From positions 1-23,924 of the IMG/VR virus record IMGVR_UViG_3300038485_000059: 23,924 bases of DNA; one strand, 5' to 3'. The DNA is from a virus. The notes beneath the pieces are model-generated. The model saw nothing but the letters and a program-made list of their open reading frames with translations, was not told where the DNA came from and ran no database searches. Position numbers and translations under genes: made by a program. Every line of letters begins with the position of its first letter. Within the stretch, counting starts at the first letter, position 1. Below are positions 1-6,279 of this stretch, one piece after another.

Positions 1-3
1 TAT

Positions 4-80
4 GAAACGCAACAACAACAAAGCAAACCTTGTTATCGAATTCGATAACAAAACAAACCCAACAGAAACGGAGCAAGATC
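4..80 (+). promoter_or_regulatory. CA-rich leader carrying palindrome copy 1
   Basis: This 5' leader contains GAAACGCAACA at 4-14, a CA-rich stretch, the 20-bp perfect palindrome TGTTATCGAATTCGATAACA at 31-50 (22 bp when the flanking T/A at 30 and 51 are counted), and the ribosome binding site GGAG about 70-73 ahead of the ATG at 81. The same order recurs at 2315-2374 before the AAA+ ATPase gene. A dimeric repressor or activator binding the palindrome is the simplest reading. As RNA it could also fold into an 8-bp stem with an AATT loop. The promoter itself would lie upstream of the window. Confidence 0.6.
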
Positions 81-275
81 ATGGACAACAAAGCACTAGC
101 AGCACACCTCATTCATTTACTACATCAGGTTAACCAAGCCGAAGCAGTTGAGGGAAACACTATTGACCACGCTTACTCTCGACAAGATAGCGTTTACGGT
201 AAGTTGCATGACGCGTTAGAGATTGTCGCACCAGAAATCCTAGCAGATTATTTAGTAGCAGGTGACGTAGCCTAA
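81..275 (+). CDS. Small helical protein of unknown function
   Basis: This 64-residue protein begins at the ATG at 81, which has a GGAG Shine-Dalgarno site 7 to 8 bases upstream in the same GGAGCA context used by the following genes. The frame is open back to position 30, but that extension would run through the palindrome and starts at a TTG without a ribosome binding site, so I rejected it. The product looks mostly helical and mildly acidic, with no cysteines, signal peptide or membrane segment. I do not recognise the family. It is the first gene behind palindrome copy 1 and is followed by a GAAA-loop hairpin, so it may form a short, separately controlled early transcript. Confidence 0.6.
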   Translation: MDNKALAAHLIHLLHQVNQAEAVEGNTIDHAYSRQDSVYGKLHDALEIVAPEILADYLVAGDVA

Positions 276-282
276 CCAACCC

Positions 283-298
283 GCCCCCGAAAGGGGGC
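283..298 (+). terminator. GAAA-tetraloop hairpin without U tract
   Basis: GCCCCC at 283-288 and GGGGGC at 293-298 pair perfectly around the GNRA tetraloop GAAA, 8 bases after the stop codon of the preceding gene. No T run follows, so it is not a canonical Rho-independent terminator. It could act as an attenuator, a 3'-end stabiliser or a weak terminator. Confidence 0.5.
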
Positions 299-318
299 AC
301 AAACTGGAGCAACAAAGC

Positions 319-555
319 ATGGGTAAAGTAAAGCAAGAACTACTAACCGAAGTCGGCTGCATGGTATGCGAAACCTTGTATCCAAAAGAACGCGCTGCGC
401 TAGGCTATCGAACCTGTACCGATTGCGGTGAGGTACTAGCCAAACAGGAATCACAACGCTACGCCGTTGTACCAATGCATAAATCAAATTATGTGCCCAT
501 CACTAACCTAGCCGACCTGCGCGGCATCAACAACAAAGGGGGATTCTTCCGATGA
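319..555 (+). CDS. Small zinc-ribbon-like protein
   Basis: This 78-residue protein starts at an ATG preceded by GGAG in the motif TGGAGCAACAAAGC. Residues 14-17 read CMVC and residues 33-36 read CTDC, giving two CxxC knuckles 15 residues apart, typical of a zinc ribbon. The C-terminal half contains a patch around HKSNYVPITNLADLRGIN that I associate with small uncharacterised phage proteins, though I cannot name a family. Zinc-ribbon proteins of this size often bind nucleic acid or RNA polymerase, but that is inference only. Its stop codon overlaps the next start by 4 bases (ATGA), so the two genes are probably translationally coupled. Confidence 0.7.
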   Translation: MGKVKQELLTEVGCMVCETLYPKERAALGYRTCTDCGEVLAKQESQRYAVVPMHKSNYVPITNLADLRGINNKGGFFR

Positions 556-773
556 GAAAAACAGCGGGAACATCAAACCACGCAGTGGGCGAGTGCTACA
601 AGCCGCACTCAAAACTAAACATCCACGACCCAGATAATAAGTACGTGTGGGCAGATGTGGTAGCTAGAAAAAAGCTGTTATCGAATTCGATAACATTAGT
701 CGGCGGTGCGCTAGGCGCACTTGGTTTCATCACAGGCATTTACTGCCTAGTCTTTTTGGGGATGTTGTTATGA
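552..773 (+). CDS. Small predicted membrane protein overlapping palindrome copy 2
   Basis: This 73-residue product starts at an ATG that overlaps the upstream stop, with GGGGGA about 8 bases before it. Residues 1-40 are polar, and residues 48 to 73 are strongly hydrophobic (LVGGALGALGFITGIYCLVF), consistent with one C-terminal membrane helix and a short or absent outside tail. The 20-bp palindrome at 676-695 lies in frame inside the gene and encodes the polar segment just before that helix (LLSNSIT). The family is not recognised. Small phage membrane proteins may be holin-like, anti-host or superinfection factors, and nothing here decides between these. The gene ends in an ATGA overlap with the next one. 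Confidence 0.6.
   Translation: MRKTAGTSNHAVGECYKPHSKLNIHDPDNKYVWADVVARKKLLSNSITLVGGALGALGFITGIYCLVFLGMLL
676..695. promoter_or_regulatory. Palindrome copy 2 (intragenic)
   Basis: This is an exact copy of the 20-bp palindrome found at 31-50 and 2337-2356. Here it lies inside the small membrane-protein gene, about 75 bases before the next start codon. Unlike the other two copies it lacks the GAAACGCAACA leader. Identity of all 20 bases despite coding constraint argues for selection on the DNA site. Confidence 0.65.
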
Positions 774-1027
774 AACAGTACGAATCTTGGGGCGCGATGT
801 TAGCGCAGGAAGTAGAAAAAGCAGGGGACACAATAGTCGCCTCGACACTAACCCGAAGCCAAGCGGACGCGCAGTTCAGCAGTGGATGGGGTACCCCCGA
901 AGGGTGTGCGTTTACGGCGTGGGGTGAGAAGTATGTGTACTTTCCTGCGACCTATGATGGCGCGGAGTGGGTAGCAAAGGTACCGCGAAACCCTTGTGAT
1001 GAACCAACCGAACACGTTGGAGGTTGA
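770..1027 (+). CDS. Small protein of unknown function
   Basis: This 85-residue protein starts at the ATG of an ATGA overlap with the upstream membrane-protein gene, so it is probably translated by reinitiation; the local Shine-Dalgarno is weak. An N-terminal amphipathic helix (about residues 1-35) is followed by an aromatic, probably beta-rich part with several Trp and Tyr (about 38-72). There is one cysteine at about residue 46 and another near the C terminus. No signal peptide or membrane segment is visible. I do not recognise it. It is followed by a GGAGG that overlaps its last codons and serves the next gene. Confidence 0.55.
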   Translation: MKQYESWGAMLAQEVEKAGDTIVASTLTRSQADAQFSSGWGTPEGCAFTAWGEKYVYFPATYDGAEWVAKVPRNPCDEPTEHVGG

Positions 1028-1030
1028 GGC

Positions 1031-1204
1031 ATGACAGACAAACCCAAGTTCAAGCCCGCTGTAACCAACAAAAAACCCTGCGAGGTATGCCACGCTCAAA
1101 TCCGTGCGACCAAAGGGAACGACTTCTGCGAGCCATGCGCTGCGCACATAAACTTGTTTAACTACCTGTGGAGGATAACCGACCATGAAAGACTCGAACG
1201 ATAA
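1031..1204 (+). CDS. Short zinc-ribbon protein
   Basis: This 57-residue gene starts at the ATG at 1031 with a strong GGAGG at 1019-1023, seven bases upstream. It has two CxxC pairs, C17-x2-C20 and C33-x2-C36, separated by 12 residues, in a basic background that ends in a short Leu/Trp-rich helix. This is a compact zinc-ribbon pattern, similar in size to small phage nucleic-acid or RNA-polymerase-binding proteins. The exact family is not recognised. Its last 20 bases overlap the next gene in a different frame. It is the second CxxC/CxxC protein within 1 kb. Confidence 0.65.
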   Translation: MTDKPKFKPAVTNKKPCEVCHAQIRATKGNDFCEPCAAHINLFNYLWRITDHERLER

Positions 1205-1334
1205 CGCAACACTGGACTGGGTGGACATCGCGAACGACCCGCGACCTGAACTACCCCCAAACCCTGCGCTCGACAAAGCGCTAGCTAATATCATCAACGT
1301 AACACTGCAAGATTTACTTGCTGAATATAACTAA
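1185..1334 (+). CDS. Very small acidic protein, unknown
   Basis: This 49-residue frame starts at the ATG at 1185, preceded by GAGG at 1171-1174, and overlaps the end of the zinc-ribbon gene by 20 bases. The product is acidic, with a proline-rich middle (about residues 19-27) and a C-terminal helix with aliphatic spacing. There is no known motif. Support comes from the ribosome binding site, the tight packing (its stop is followed directly by AGGAGCACGACC and the next ATG) and the absence of any other gene in this stretch. It could be a small regulator, but nothing in the sequence shows that. Confidence 0.5.
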   Translation: MKDSNDNATLDWVDIANDPRPELPPNPALDKALANIINVTLQDLLAEYN

Positions 1335-1345
1335 GGAGCACGACC

Positions 1346-2242
1346 ATGAATGCAATAACTGAAACACTACCAACCGTACACGCGCCAACAATATCCTCCT
1401 CAGCCCTCCGCGTGGGGCTATCTATCAGCGTACCAACCATGCGCAAGATGGATAAGAAGGCAACGCGCGATGTAATCGCACACAATCGGGCACAAACAGG
1501 TTCGGCTAACGTGAGCAAGAAACTCATCAAGAGCACAGCCCACGAGGATATGACCAAGCTAGTGGCGTCTATCCGTGCCTACCATAGAGATCAGACCGTG
1601 CCTTGGGGTGACATGGGTGACCGGCTTGTATCTAACGTGAGCCTCATCGACTACAAGAACAACATAGCGCAGCTCGAGGACGAGTTCTGGGACTTAGCGC
1701 AACAAATCCTAGACGGCTACCCGCAAGCAGTAGCACAGGCACAACTCCAACTGGGTGATATGTTCAACGAGGACGAGTACCCATCGGTCGAGGTGCTGCG
1801 GCGCAAGTTCAAGTTCTCTCTAACCTTCGAGGCAGTGCCGGACGTGGGGGATTTCAGAGTAGACATCGGTAACCAAGCGGCGGACGAGATGCGTGAGCAG
1901 TACAAACAAGTATTAGAATCCCGTATCAACGCAGTCAAACAAGACCTAACCGAGCGACTACTCGAACCGTTGCAACGCATGAGCCGTGGACTGGACTATA
2001 GAGAGGGCGAGAAACCATCGGGGTTCAGAGATACGCTAGTCGACAACGTGCTATCTATTGTCGAGCTGATGCGCACTTGTAATCTGTCCAACGATGCGCG
2101 ACTCACTGACATACAGCAACAGCTTAAGCGAACGCTGACAGGTGTAACACCTGATGGGCTGCGCCGTGACCCCAACCTGCGAGCCAAGACCAAGCAGGAT
2201 GTGGATACGATCATCAAAAACCTCCCCTCGCTAGGTTTCTAG
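1346..2242 (+). CDS. DUF3150-like protein, first gene of AAA/VWA cassette
   Basis: This 298-residue soluble protein starts at an ATG with AGGAG 8 bases upstream. It is mostly alpha-helical: a basic region at about 40-65, a long helical stretch at about 85-140, and an Arg/Glu-rich coiled region at about 180-215. The length, the helical character and above all the position directly upstream of a CobS/MoxR-type ATPase and a VWA protein fit the DUF3150 family, which is repeatedly found next to such pairs in phages and plasmids. The biochemical role of DUF3150 is unknown; a substrate adaptor or partner of the ATPase is a reasonable inference. Its isoleucine codons are mostly ATC, as in its two partners. 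I assign the family from memory of its size and context, not from a catalytic motif. Confidence 0.6.
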   Translation: MNAITETLPTVHAPTISSSALRVGLSISVPTMRKMDKKATRDVIAHNRAQTGSANVSKKLIKSTAHEDMTKLVASIRAYHRDQTVPWGDMGDRLVSNVSLIDYKNNIAQLEDEFWDLAQQILDGYPQAVAQAQLQLGDMFNEDEYPSVEVLRRKFKFSLTFEAVPDVGDFRVDIGNQAADEMREQYKQVLESRINAVKQDLTERLLEPLQRMSRGLDYREGEKPSGFRDTLVDNVLSIVELMRTCNLSNDARLTDIQQQLKRTLTGVTPDGLRRDPNLRAKTKQDVDTIIKNLPSLGF

Positions 2243-2257
2243 CGGGTGGGCGTACTA

Positions 2258-2287
2258 TTGACACAGCGGTGCGAAACCGTTGATAAT
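2258..2287 (+). promoter_or_regulatory. Sigma70-type promoter before the AAA+ ATPase gene
   Basis: TTGACA at 2258-2263 is a perfect -35 hexamer. It is followed by 18 bases and GATAAT at 2282-2287, a 5/6 match to the -10 consensus. Transcription would start near 2294, giving a leader of about 80 bases that contains palindrome copy 3. It lies in the only sizeable gap (132 bases) within the cassette, so the ATPase and VWA genes could be expressed separately from the DUF3150-like gene. Confidence 0.6.
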
Positions 2288-2314
2288 AATAACTGAAACA
2301 AAGCAAGACCGCAC

Positions 2315-2374
2315 GAAACGCAACACCAACCCAACCTGTTATCGAATTCGATAACAAACTAACGGAGCACGACA
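2315..2374 (+). promoter_or_regulatory. Leader with palindrome copy 3
   Basis: GAAACGCAACA at 2315-2325, a CA-rich stretch, the palindrome TGTTATCGAATTCGATAACA at 2337-2356 and the site CGGAGCACGACA just before the ATG at 2375 repeat the organisation seen at 4-80. The palindrome lies about 50 bases downstream of the -10 element. It could be a roadblock operator or an RNA hairpin close to the ribosome binding site. Confidence 0.6.
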
Positions 2375-3472
2375 ATGAATAACGCAACTACAGCAAGCAA
2401 CATATACGCACTGGGCATCAACCAAGTCGCCAACCTCATCGGCACCATCGGGCGGGACATCACGGTAGTAGTGCAAGGTAACATGGGGACAGGCAAGTCC
2501 TCGATCATCAACATCCTCGCTGACCGTTTCCCAAACCACAAACCTGTTTACCTAGACTGCACAACGCTAGTCGATTCGGCTGACATGTTTATGGTGAAGT
2601 ATTCAGAGGACGGCAAGACATTCAAGACCGTACCACTCGAAGACCTTGGGCTGCACCTGCCCGACCAACCTGTAATCCTAATGCTAGACGAGATCGGTAA
2701 GTGTAACCGCTCAGTTATCCTAGCCTGTAACCGCATCATGCTCGAACGTAAGCACAGCGGGTATGAGCTGCACCCTGACAGTATTGTATTCGCTACAACT
2801 AACTTAGGTGCGGAGGGTCTAGGTGACCTGCTACCTGCACATACTCGTAACCGCATCACCGTAGTTACCATGCGTAACCCTGACAACATGGAGTACATCG
2901 AGTGGGGTATCGACAACGACATCGACCCTATCATACTTGGTTTCTGTAAGGAGCACCCTGAGTTATTCCACAGCTTCGAGCAGTACGAGAACCCAGACGA
3001 GAACCCCTACATCTTTCACCCACGCAGTGCACGAGCTGCTTTCTGGACACCACGTGCTGGCGAGAAGTCTAGTGACATACTCAAAATGCGCCACTTACTA
3101 GACGACACACAGCTCACCGCTGCGCTCATTGGTACGATTGGTGACCGCACTGCGCTAGACCTAGCTGCCTTTATATCCCTAGCTGACAAGGTACCAACCC
3201 GCGATCAGATAGAGACCGACCCGATGAATGCGCCTGTACCTGACAGCCCTGCCGCTGTGTGCATGGTGGTGTATCGAGCACTGGCAACTATCGAGCGCAA
3301 GTGGGTAGATCAATGGCTGACTTACATGAACAGGTTATCCAAGGAAGCACAGGGTTTGTTTGTCAATGGCGTACGTGCACCACAGTACAGCCGACGTGAC
3401 TACGTAGTGCAGCACAAGAAGTTCCAAGACTGGTGCATGGCTAACAACTACATGTTCAGTGCTGACAAATAG
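2375..3472 (+). CDS. MoxR/CobS-type AAA+ ATPase
   Basis: This 365-residue protein begins 10 bases after a clear GGAG. It shows Walker A GNMGTGKS at 35-42, Walker B VILMLDE at 100-106 with D105 and E106, a sensor-1 asparagine at 143 (ATTN) and arginine-finger candidates R158 and R160. This pattern fits the MoxR/CobS branch of AAA+ ATPases, which work as rings with a VWA-domain partner to remodel or metallate a target (as with CobS-CobT and NorQ-NorD). The partner gene starts 11 bases downstream. CobS-like ATPases occur in many phages, but cobalamin synthesis is unlikely here because no other pathway gene is visible. Residues about 200-365 form a helical C-terminal region. Ile codons by hand count are 18 ATC, 5 ATA and 3 ATT. 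Confidence 0.85.
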   Translation: MNNATTASNIYALGINQVANLIGTIGRDITVVVQGNMGTGKSSIINILADRFPNHKPVYLDCTTLVDSADMFMVKYSEDGKTFKTVPLEDLGLHLPDQPVILMLDEIGKCNRSVILACNRIMLERKHSGYELHPDSIVFATTNLGAEGLGDLLPAHTRNRITVVTMRNPDNMEYIEWGIDNDIDPIILGFCKEHPELFHSFEQYENPDENPYIFHPRSARAAFWTPRAGEKSSDILKMRHLLDDTQLTAALIGTIGDRTALDLAAFISLADKVPTRDQIETDPMNAPVPDSPAAVCMVVYRALATIERKWVDQWLTYMNRLSKEAQGLFVNGVRAPQYSRRDYVVQHKKFQDWCMANNYMFSADK

Positions 3473-3483
3473 GAGAACGAATC

Positions 3484-4701
3484 ATGCTAGCAATCAACAC
3501 ACAACTATCCGCCGAGCAGCGGCTATCTAAGAACATCACAGCCATCATGGGCAACCCGAAGTACGTGGCGCTCGCAGGTGTACTGATGATTGGCGAGAAG
3601 GGTATCAAGGACGACTGCCCTACTGCCTACACTAACGGACGCGATGACTACTATGGTCGTGCGTTTGTCGATGGACTGGCAGACTCAGAGTTCCGGTTCC
3701 TTATCTTGCACGAGACATACCACAAGCTGTTTAAGCATCTCACTACATGGGAACACCTATATAAAGACGATGCGCAGCTAGCCAACATGGCGTGTGACTA
3801 TGTAATTAACCTGATGATCGCTGACGAGAACCGTGACATGTTTGCGGTGATGCCCAAGGACGCAGAGGGTAACGCGATAGGCTTGCTCGATGAGAAGTTC
3901 CGCAACATGGACACAGCGCAGGTCTACAAGATACTGAAACAAGAACAGGAAGAGAACGGTGGTGGTGGGGAAGGTGAGGGTGAAGGTGGTGGGCTAGACG
4001 AACACGACTGGGAAGGTGCGCAGGAGATGAGCGCAGACGAACAGCGTGAGTTAGCACAAGAGATCGACCAAGCCGTACGCCAAGGTGCGCTGACCGCAGG
4101 TAAGGTAGGTAGTGGAGGCAACCGAGCTATCGACCAACTGCTACAGCCCGAGGTTAACTGGCGCGAGGTGCTACGTGAGTTCATTACAGAAACGTGTCGA
4201 GGTAACGACGACAGCACGTGGAGACAACCTAGCAGACGACACCTAGCGATGGGCATGCTTAGACCAAGCGGTATTACAGAGCGAGTGGGCGAGCTAGTCA
4301 TTGCCATAGACACGTCGGGTAGTATCGGGCAACACGAGCTGACCAAGTGCCTGAGTGAGATCAAGGGTGTGTGCGATACAGTAAGACCCGAATCCGTTCG
4401 CATACTGTACTGGGATACCAAGGTGTGCAGTGACGAGCTATATGGTGACGTACCCAACGCATGCGCTTCTCTCGAACAACTTACACAAACAACCAAGCCC
4501 GCAGGTGGTGGAGGTACGAGGGTGCAGTGTGTGCCTGACTACATACGCGACAACAACATCAACGCACAGGCAGTAATCGTGCTGACTGATGGCTATCTAG
4601 GTGGTGACTGGGGTGCATGGACTATGCCCCTGCTGTGGGGAATCCTAGATAACAAGAGTGCCCGACCTACAATCGGCAAGACGTTACACATCAACCTATA
4701 A
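3484..4701 (+). CDS. Zincin-like plus VWA domain protein (DUF2201 type)
   Basis: This 405-residue protein starts at an ATG with GGAG upstream. The N-terminal part (about 1-150) has the zinc-protease-like motif HETYH at 76-80, followed by a helix with N101 and D105 (ANMACDYVIN), as in the putative metallopeptidase half of DUF2201 proteins. A Gly/Glu-rich linker at about 157-172 leads to a helical stretch. The C-terminal VWA-like domain has the metal-ion-dependent adhesion motif DTSGS at 276-280, followed by the expected GGGGT and LTDG motifs. VWA proteins of this type partner with MoxR/CobS ATPases, and the ATPase gene is immediately upstream. Whether the HExxH region cleaves anything is unknown. 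The product is cytoplasmic, with no signal peptide. Family assignment is firm; substrate and function are not known. Confidence 0.85.
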   Translation: MLAINTQLSAEQRLSKNITAIMGNPKYVALAGVLMIGEKGIKDDCPTAYTNGRDDYYGRAFVDGLADSEFRFLILHETYHKLFKHLTTWEHLYKDDAQLANMACDYVINLMIADENRDMFAVMPKDAEGNAIGLLDEKFRNMDTAQVYKILKQEQEENGGGGEGEGEGGGLDEHDWEGAQEMSADEQRELAQEIDQAVRQGALTAGKVGSGGNRAIDQLLQPEVNWREVLREFITETCRGNDDSTWRQPSRRHLAMGMLRPSGITERVGELVIAIDTSGSIGQHELTKCLSEIKGVCDTVRPESVRILYWDTKVCSDELYGDVPNACASLEQLTQTTKPAGGGGTRVQCVPDYIRDNNINAQAVIVLTDGYLGGDWGAWTMPLLWGILDNKSARPTIGKTLHINL

Positions 4702-4718
4702 CTAACAGGAGCAACATC

Positions 4719-5705
4719 ATGAGAAACCACATAGAAAAAACATTCGGATTTGACGCATCACTTAACCGCGCGATGGAGGACAGCTATTATTCCCCACAAA
4801 TGGCAGATGAGTTAGTCGCGTTACAGAAACGTATTAAGAAGTCTCACCCATTCGCCAAGTTCAGACACACCGCAGACGATGCGTTAGCTATACACCTTAG
4901 CCCACAAAGTATGTGCTTCGATGCCAAGGTATCGTGGGACACGGACGCCTACATAGTTATGACTGTAAGCACCCGCCGCGAACGCGAAATCTCATACGAC
5001 GACACCGATAAATACGGCATAGCCTACAGTGATAGACGTTTCACTAGCATAACCAAGACCCTAGCCCGCGCGACTAAGCTAATCAAAGATACCAAAAGCG
5101 CGACAGGTGAGCGTGTGTTAGAGAAAGTTATGCAGGGAACTATACCCCCCTTTGGGCGGGGTCTTCAGCAAGCCCAAGAGAAGCTAGACACCTTACAACG
5201 TGACGTGTTCAGCTCAATGAGAAATTCCCTAACCAGTGATGCGCTGCTCGAATACTCCTTAGCTGCTATGGAACAACGCCCAGTACGTGCCGACATACGA
5301 CACCAAATTGAGGACTGCACGACCCAATACTTGGAGCGTAAAAAAGATTTGGGTGACTCTATTGCTGCGTGCGATGGGCTACAGACTCTTTCTATATACA
5401 AGCTAAAGAACATAGACAAGGTGTTCTTTCATTACAGAGACACGACCGCAGGTGAGATGCAGCGCATCAAGCATGTAGACGATGTAAACAAGTTACCCCA
5501 AGAAGTTCTGGCTAAGCTGTCTGTGTTGCAAGCTACAGGTATAGATGCGATGGAGACCGTAGGGTATTCGTATGACACTAAGGTGCTGACTAGTATTGGC
5601 TGCGTGACCAGAGACGCATACGTCTATGACTTTGTTGAAGATGCTATGTGTGTATACATCTCGCCCGAAACAATGGCTGAGGTAGAAACTCTTGTCGGAT
5701 ACTAA
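4719..5705 (+). CDS. Unknown protein following the AAA/VWA cassette
   Basis: This 328-residue protein starts at an ATG with AGGAGCAACATC upstream, the same ribosome-binding context as the cassette genes. It appears soluble. The N-terminal third has a mixed alpha/beta look; a basic helical part lies at about 105-135, and helices at about 150-215 could form a coiled coil. It carries no catalytic motif that I can identify and I do not recognise the family. The 17-base spacing from the VWA gene and the shared ribosome binding site suggest it belongs to the same transcript and may be a fourth component. Its Ile codons are more mixed than in the trio, with ATA common. Confidence 0.7.
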   Translation: MRNHIEKTFGFDASLNRAMEDSYYSPQMADELVALQKRIKKSHPFAKFRHTADDALAIHLSPQSMCFDAKVSWDTDAYIVMTVSTRREREISYDDTDKYGIAYSDRRFTSITKTLARATKLIKDTKSATGERVLEKVMQGTIPPFGRGLQQAQEKLDTLQRDVFSSMRNSLTSDALLEYSLAAMEQRPVRADIRHQIEDCTTQYLERKKDLGDSIAACDGLQTLSIYKLKNIDKVFFHYRDTTAGEMQRIKHVDDVNKLPQEVLAKLSVLQATGIDAMETVGYSYDTKVLTSIGCVTRDAYVYDFVEDAMCVYISPETMAEVETLVGY

Positions 5706-6000
5706 CGCACCACTGTCACCAGACAAGTATACCTACCGAGTCGAATTCATTGGGGATACAGCCAGAGTGCAGTGTTTTGGTATACCCATACACGCATGCG
5801 CAGAGTTCGAGGAAGAGACAGTGTTACCTATTGCTGAGCTACCCGACTGGATGACACGACGTGTTGCTGTACTGTGCACCATGTCATACGAACCACCTAC
5901 CGAGTTTGTTAATAAGATCGGTAGGAGGATAGGCAAATACGTTTACTGGATATTTTACGAAGGAGAAGACGATGGCGCTGACACCGGAAAAGAAAGTTAA
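5692..6000 (+). CDS. Small protein of unknown function (TTG start)
   Basis: This 102-residue frame most plausibly starts at the TTG at 5692, overlapping the upstream stop by 14 bases; no early ATG exists in the frame. AGGTAG upstream is a modest Shine-Dalgarno match. The product is acidic, with aromatic strands such as KYVYWIFYEGE near the C terminus, and it overlaps the next gene by 29 bases. I find no motif and do not recognise it. The open frame, the dense packing and the absence of an alternative gene support it as real. The exact start is uncertain. Confidence 0.55.
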   Translation: MSDTNAPLSPDKYTYRVEFIGDTARVQCFGIPIHACAEFEEETVLPIAELPDWMTRRVAVLCTMSYEPPTEFVNKIGRRIGKYVYWIFYEGEDDGADTGKES

Positions 6001-6271
6001 GAACGCTATAGTAAAACAGTTGAAGTTGTTCGGGGATTCTGTATATTATTTCTTTCCTGCAACAGGTGGTTACGGGCGTAGTGGCGTGCCCGATATTGTA
6101 GGATGTTTCAACGGTAAGTTCTGGGCAATAGAATGTAAGGCAGGTAAGAACACCACGACCGCTTTACAGGACAGAGAACTTAACGCCATACGTAACGCGC
6201 GTGGTGAAGCGTGGGTAATCAACGAAGAGAATGTTGATGCAGTTGCCCTGATGTTTAGAAAGTTTTTGTAG
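5972..6271 (+). CDS. VRR-NUC domain nuclease
   Basis: This 99-residue protein has the PD-(D/E)XK-type core of the VRR-NUC family: a Gly-rich turn GGYGRSGVPD with D41, followed by E54-x-K56 (AIECKAG). A helix then runs from Q66 (LQDRELNAIRNA) and the protein ends in a short strand and helix. E6 may be the N-terminal helix glutamate. Standalone VRR-NUC proteins of about 100 residues are common in phages and are related to Holliday-junction-resolving and structure-specific nucleases. Here the protein would act on branched replication or recombination DNA. The ATG has AAGGAG 7 to 8 bases upstream, and the gene starts inside the preceding one. It is the last gene before the 258-base gap. Confidence 0.9.
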   Translation: MALTPEKKVKNAIVKQLKLFGDSVYYFFPATGGYGRSGVPDIVGCFNGKFWAIECKAGKNTTTALQDRELNAIRNARGEAWVINEENVDAVALMFRKFL

Positions 6272-6279
6272 TTTGGTAG

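Noticed and set aside
30-80. Upstream extension of the first gene to position 30
   Set aside because: It starts at a TTG without a ribosome binding site and translates the palindrome; the ATG at 81 has a clear GGAG.
2-133. Frame of 43 codons from an ATG at position 2
   Set aside because: It runs through the palindrome and overlaps the gene starting at 81 in another frame; the composition is low in complexity and no ribosome binding site is visible.
848-1297. 149-codon minus-strand frame
   Set aside because: It shadows plus-strand genes that have ribosome binding sites and zinc-ribbon motifs; the protein has no recognisable pattern.
3952-3996. Gly/Glu-encoding GGT/GAG-rich stretch as a DNA repeat
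   Set aside because: It encodes the flexible linker of the VWA protein and shows no regular repeat unit.
3924-4496. 190-codon minus-strand frame
   Set aside because: It is a shadow of the VWA gene, with a Ser/Cys/Pro-rich composition arising from the codon pattern of the plus strand.
2375-4701. True cobaltochelatase (CobS/CobT) for cobalamin synthesis
   Set aside because: The motifs fit the broader MoxR/VWA group and no other cobalamin gene is present in the window.
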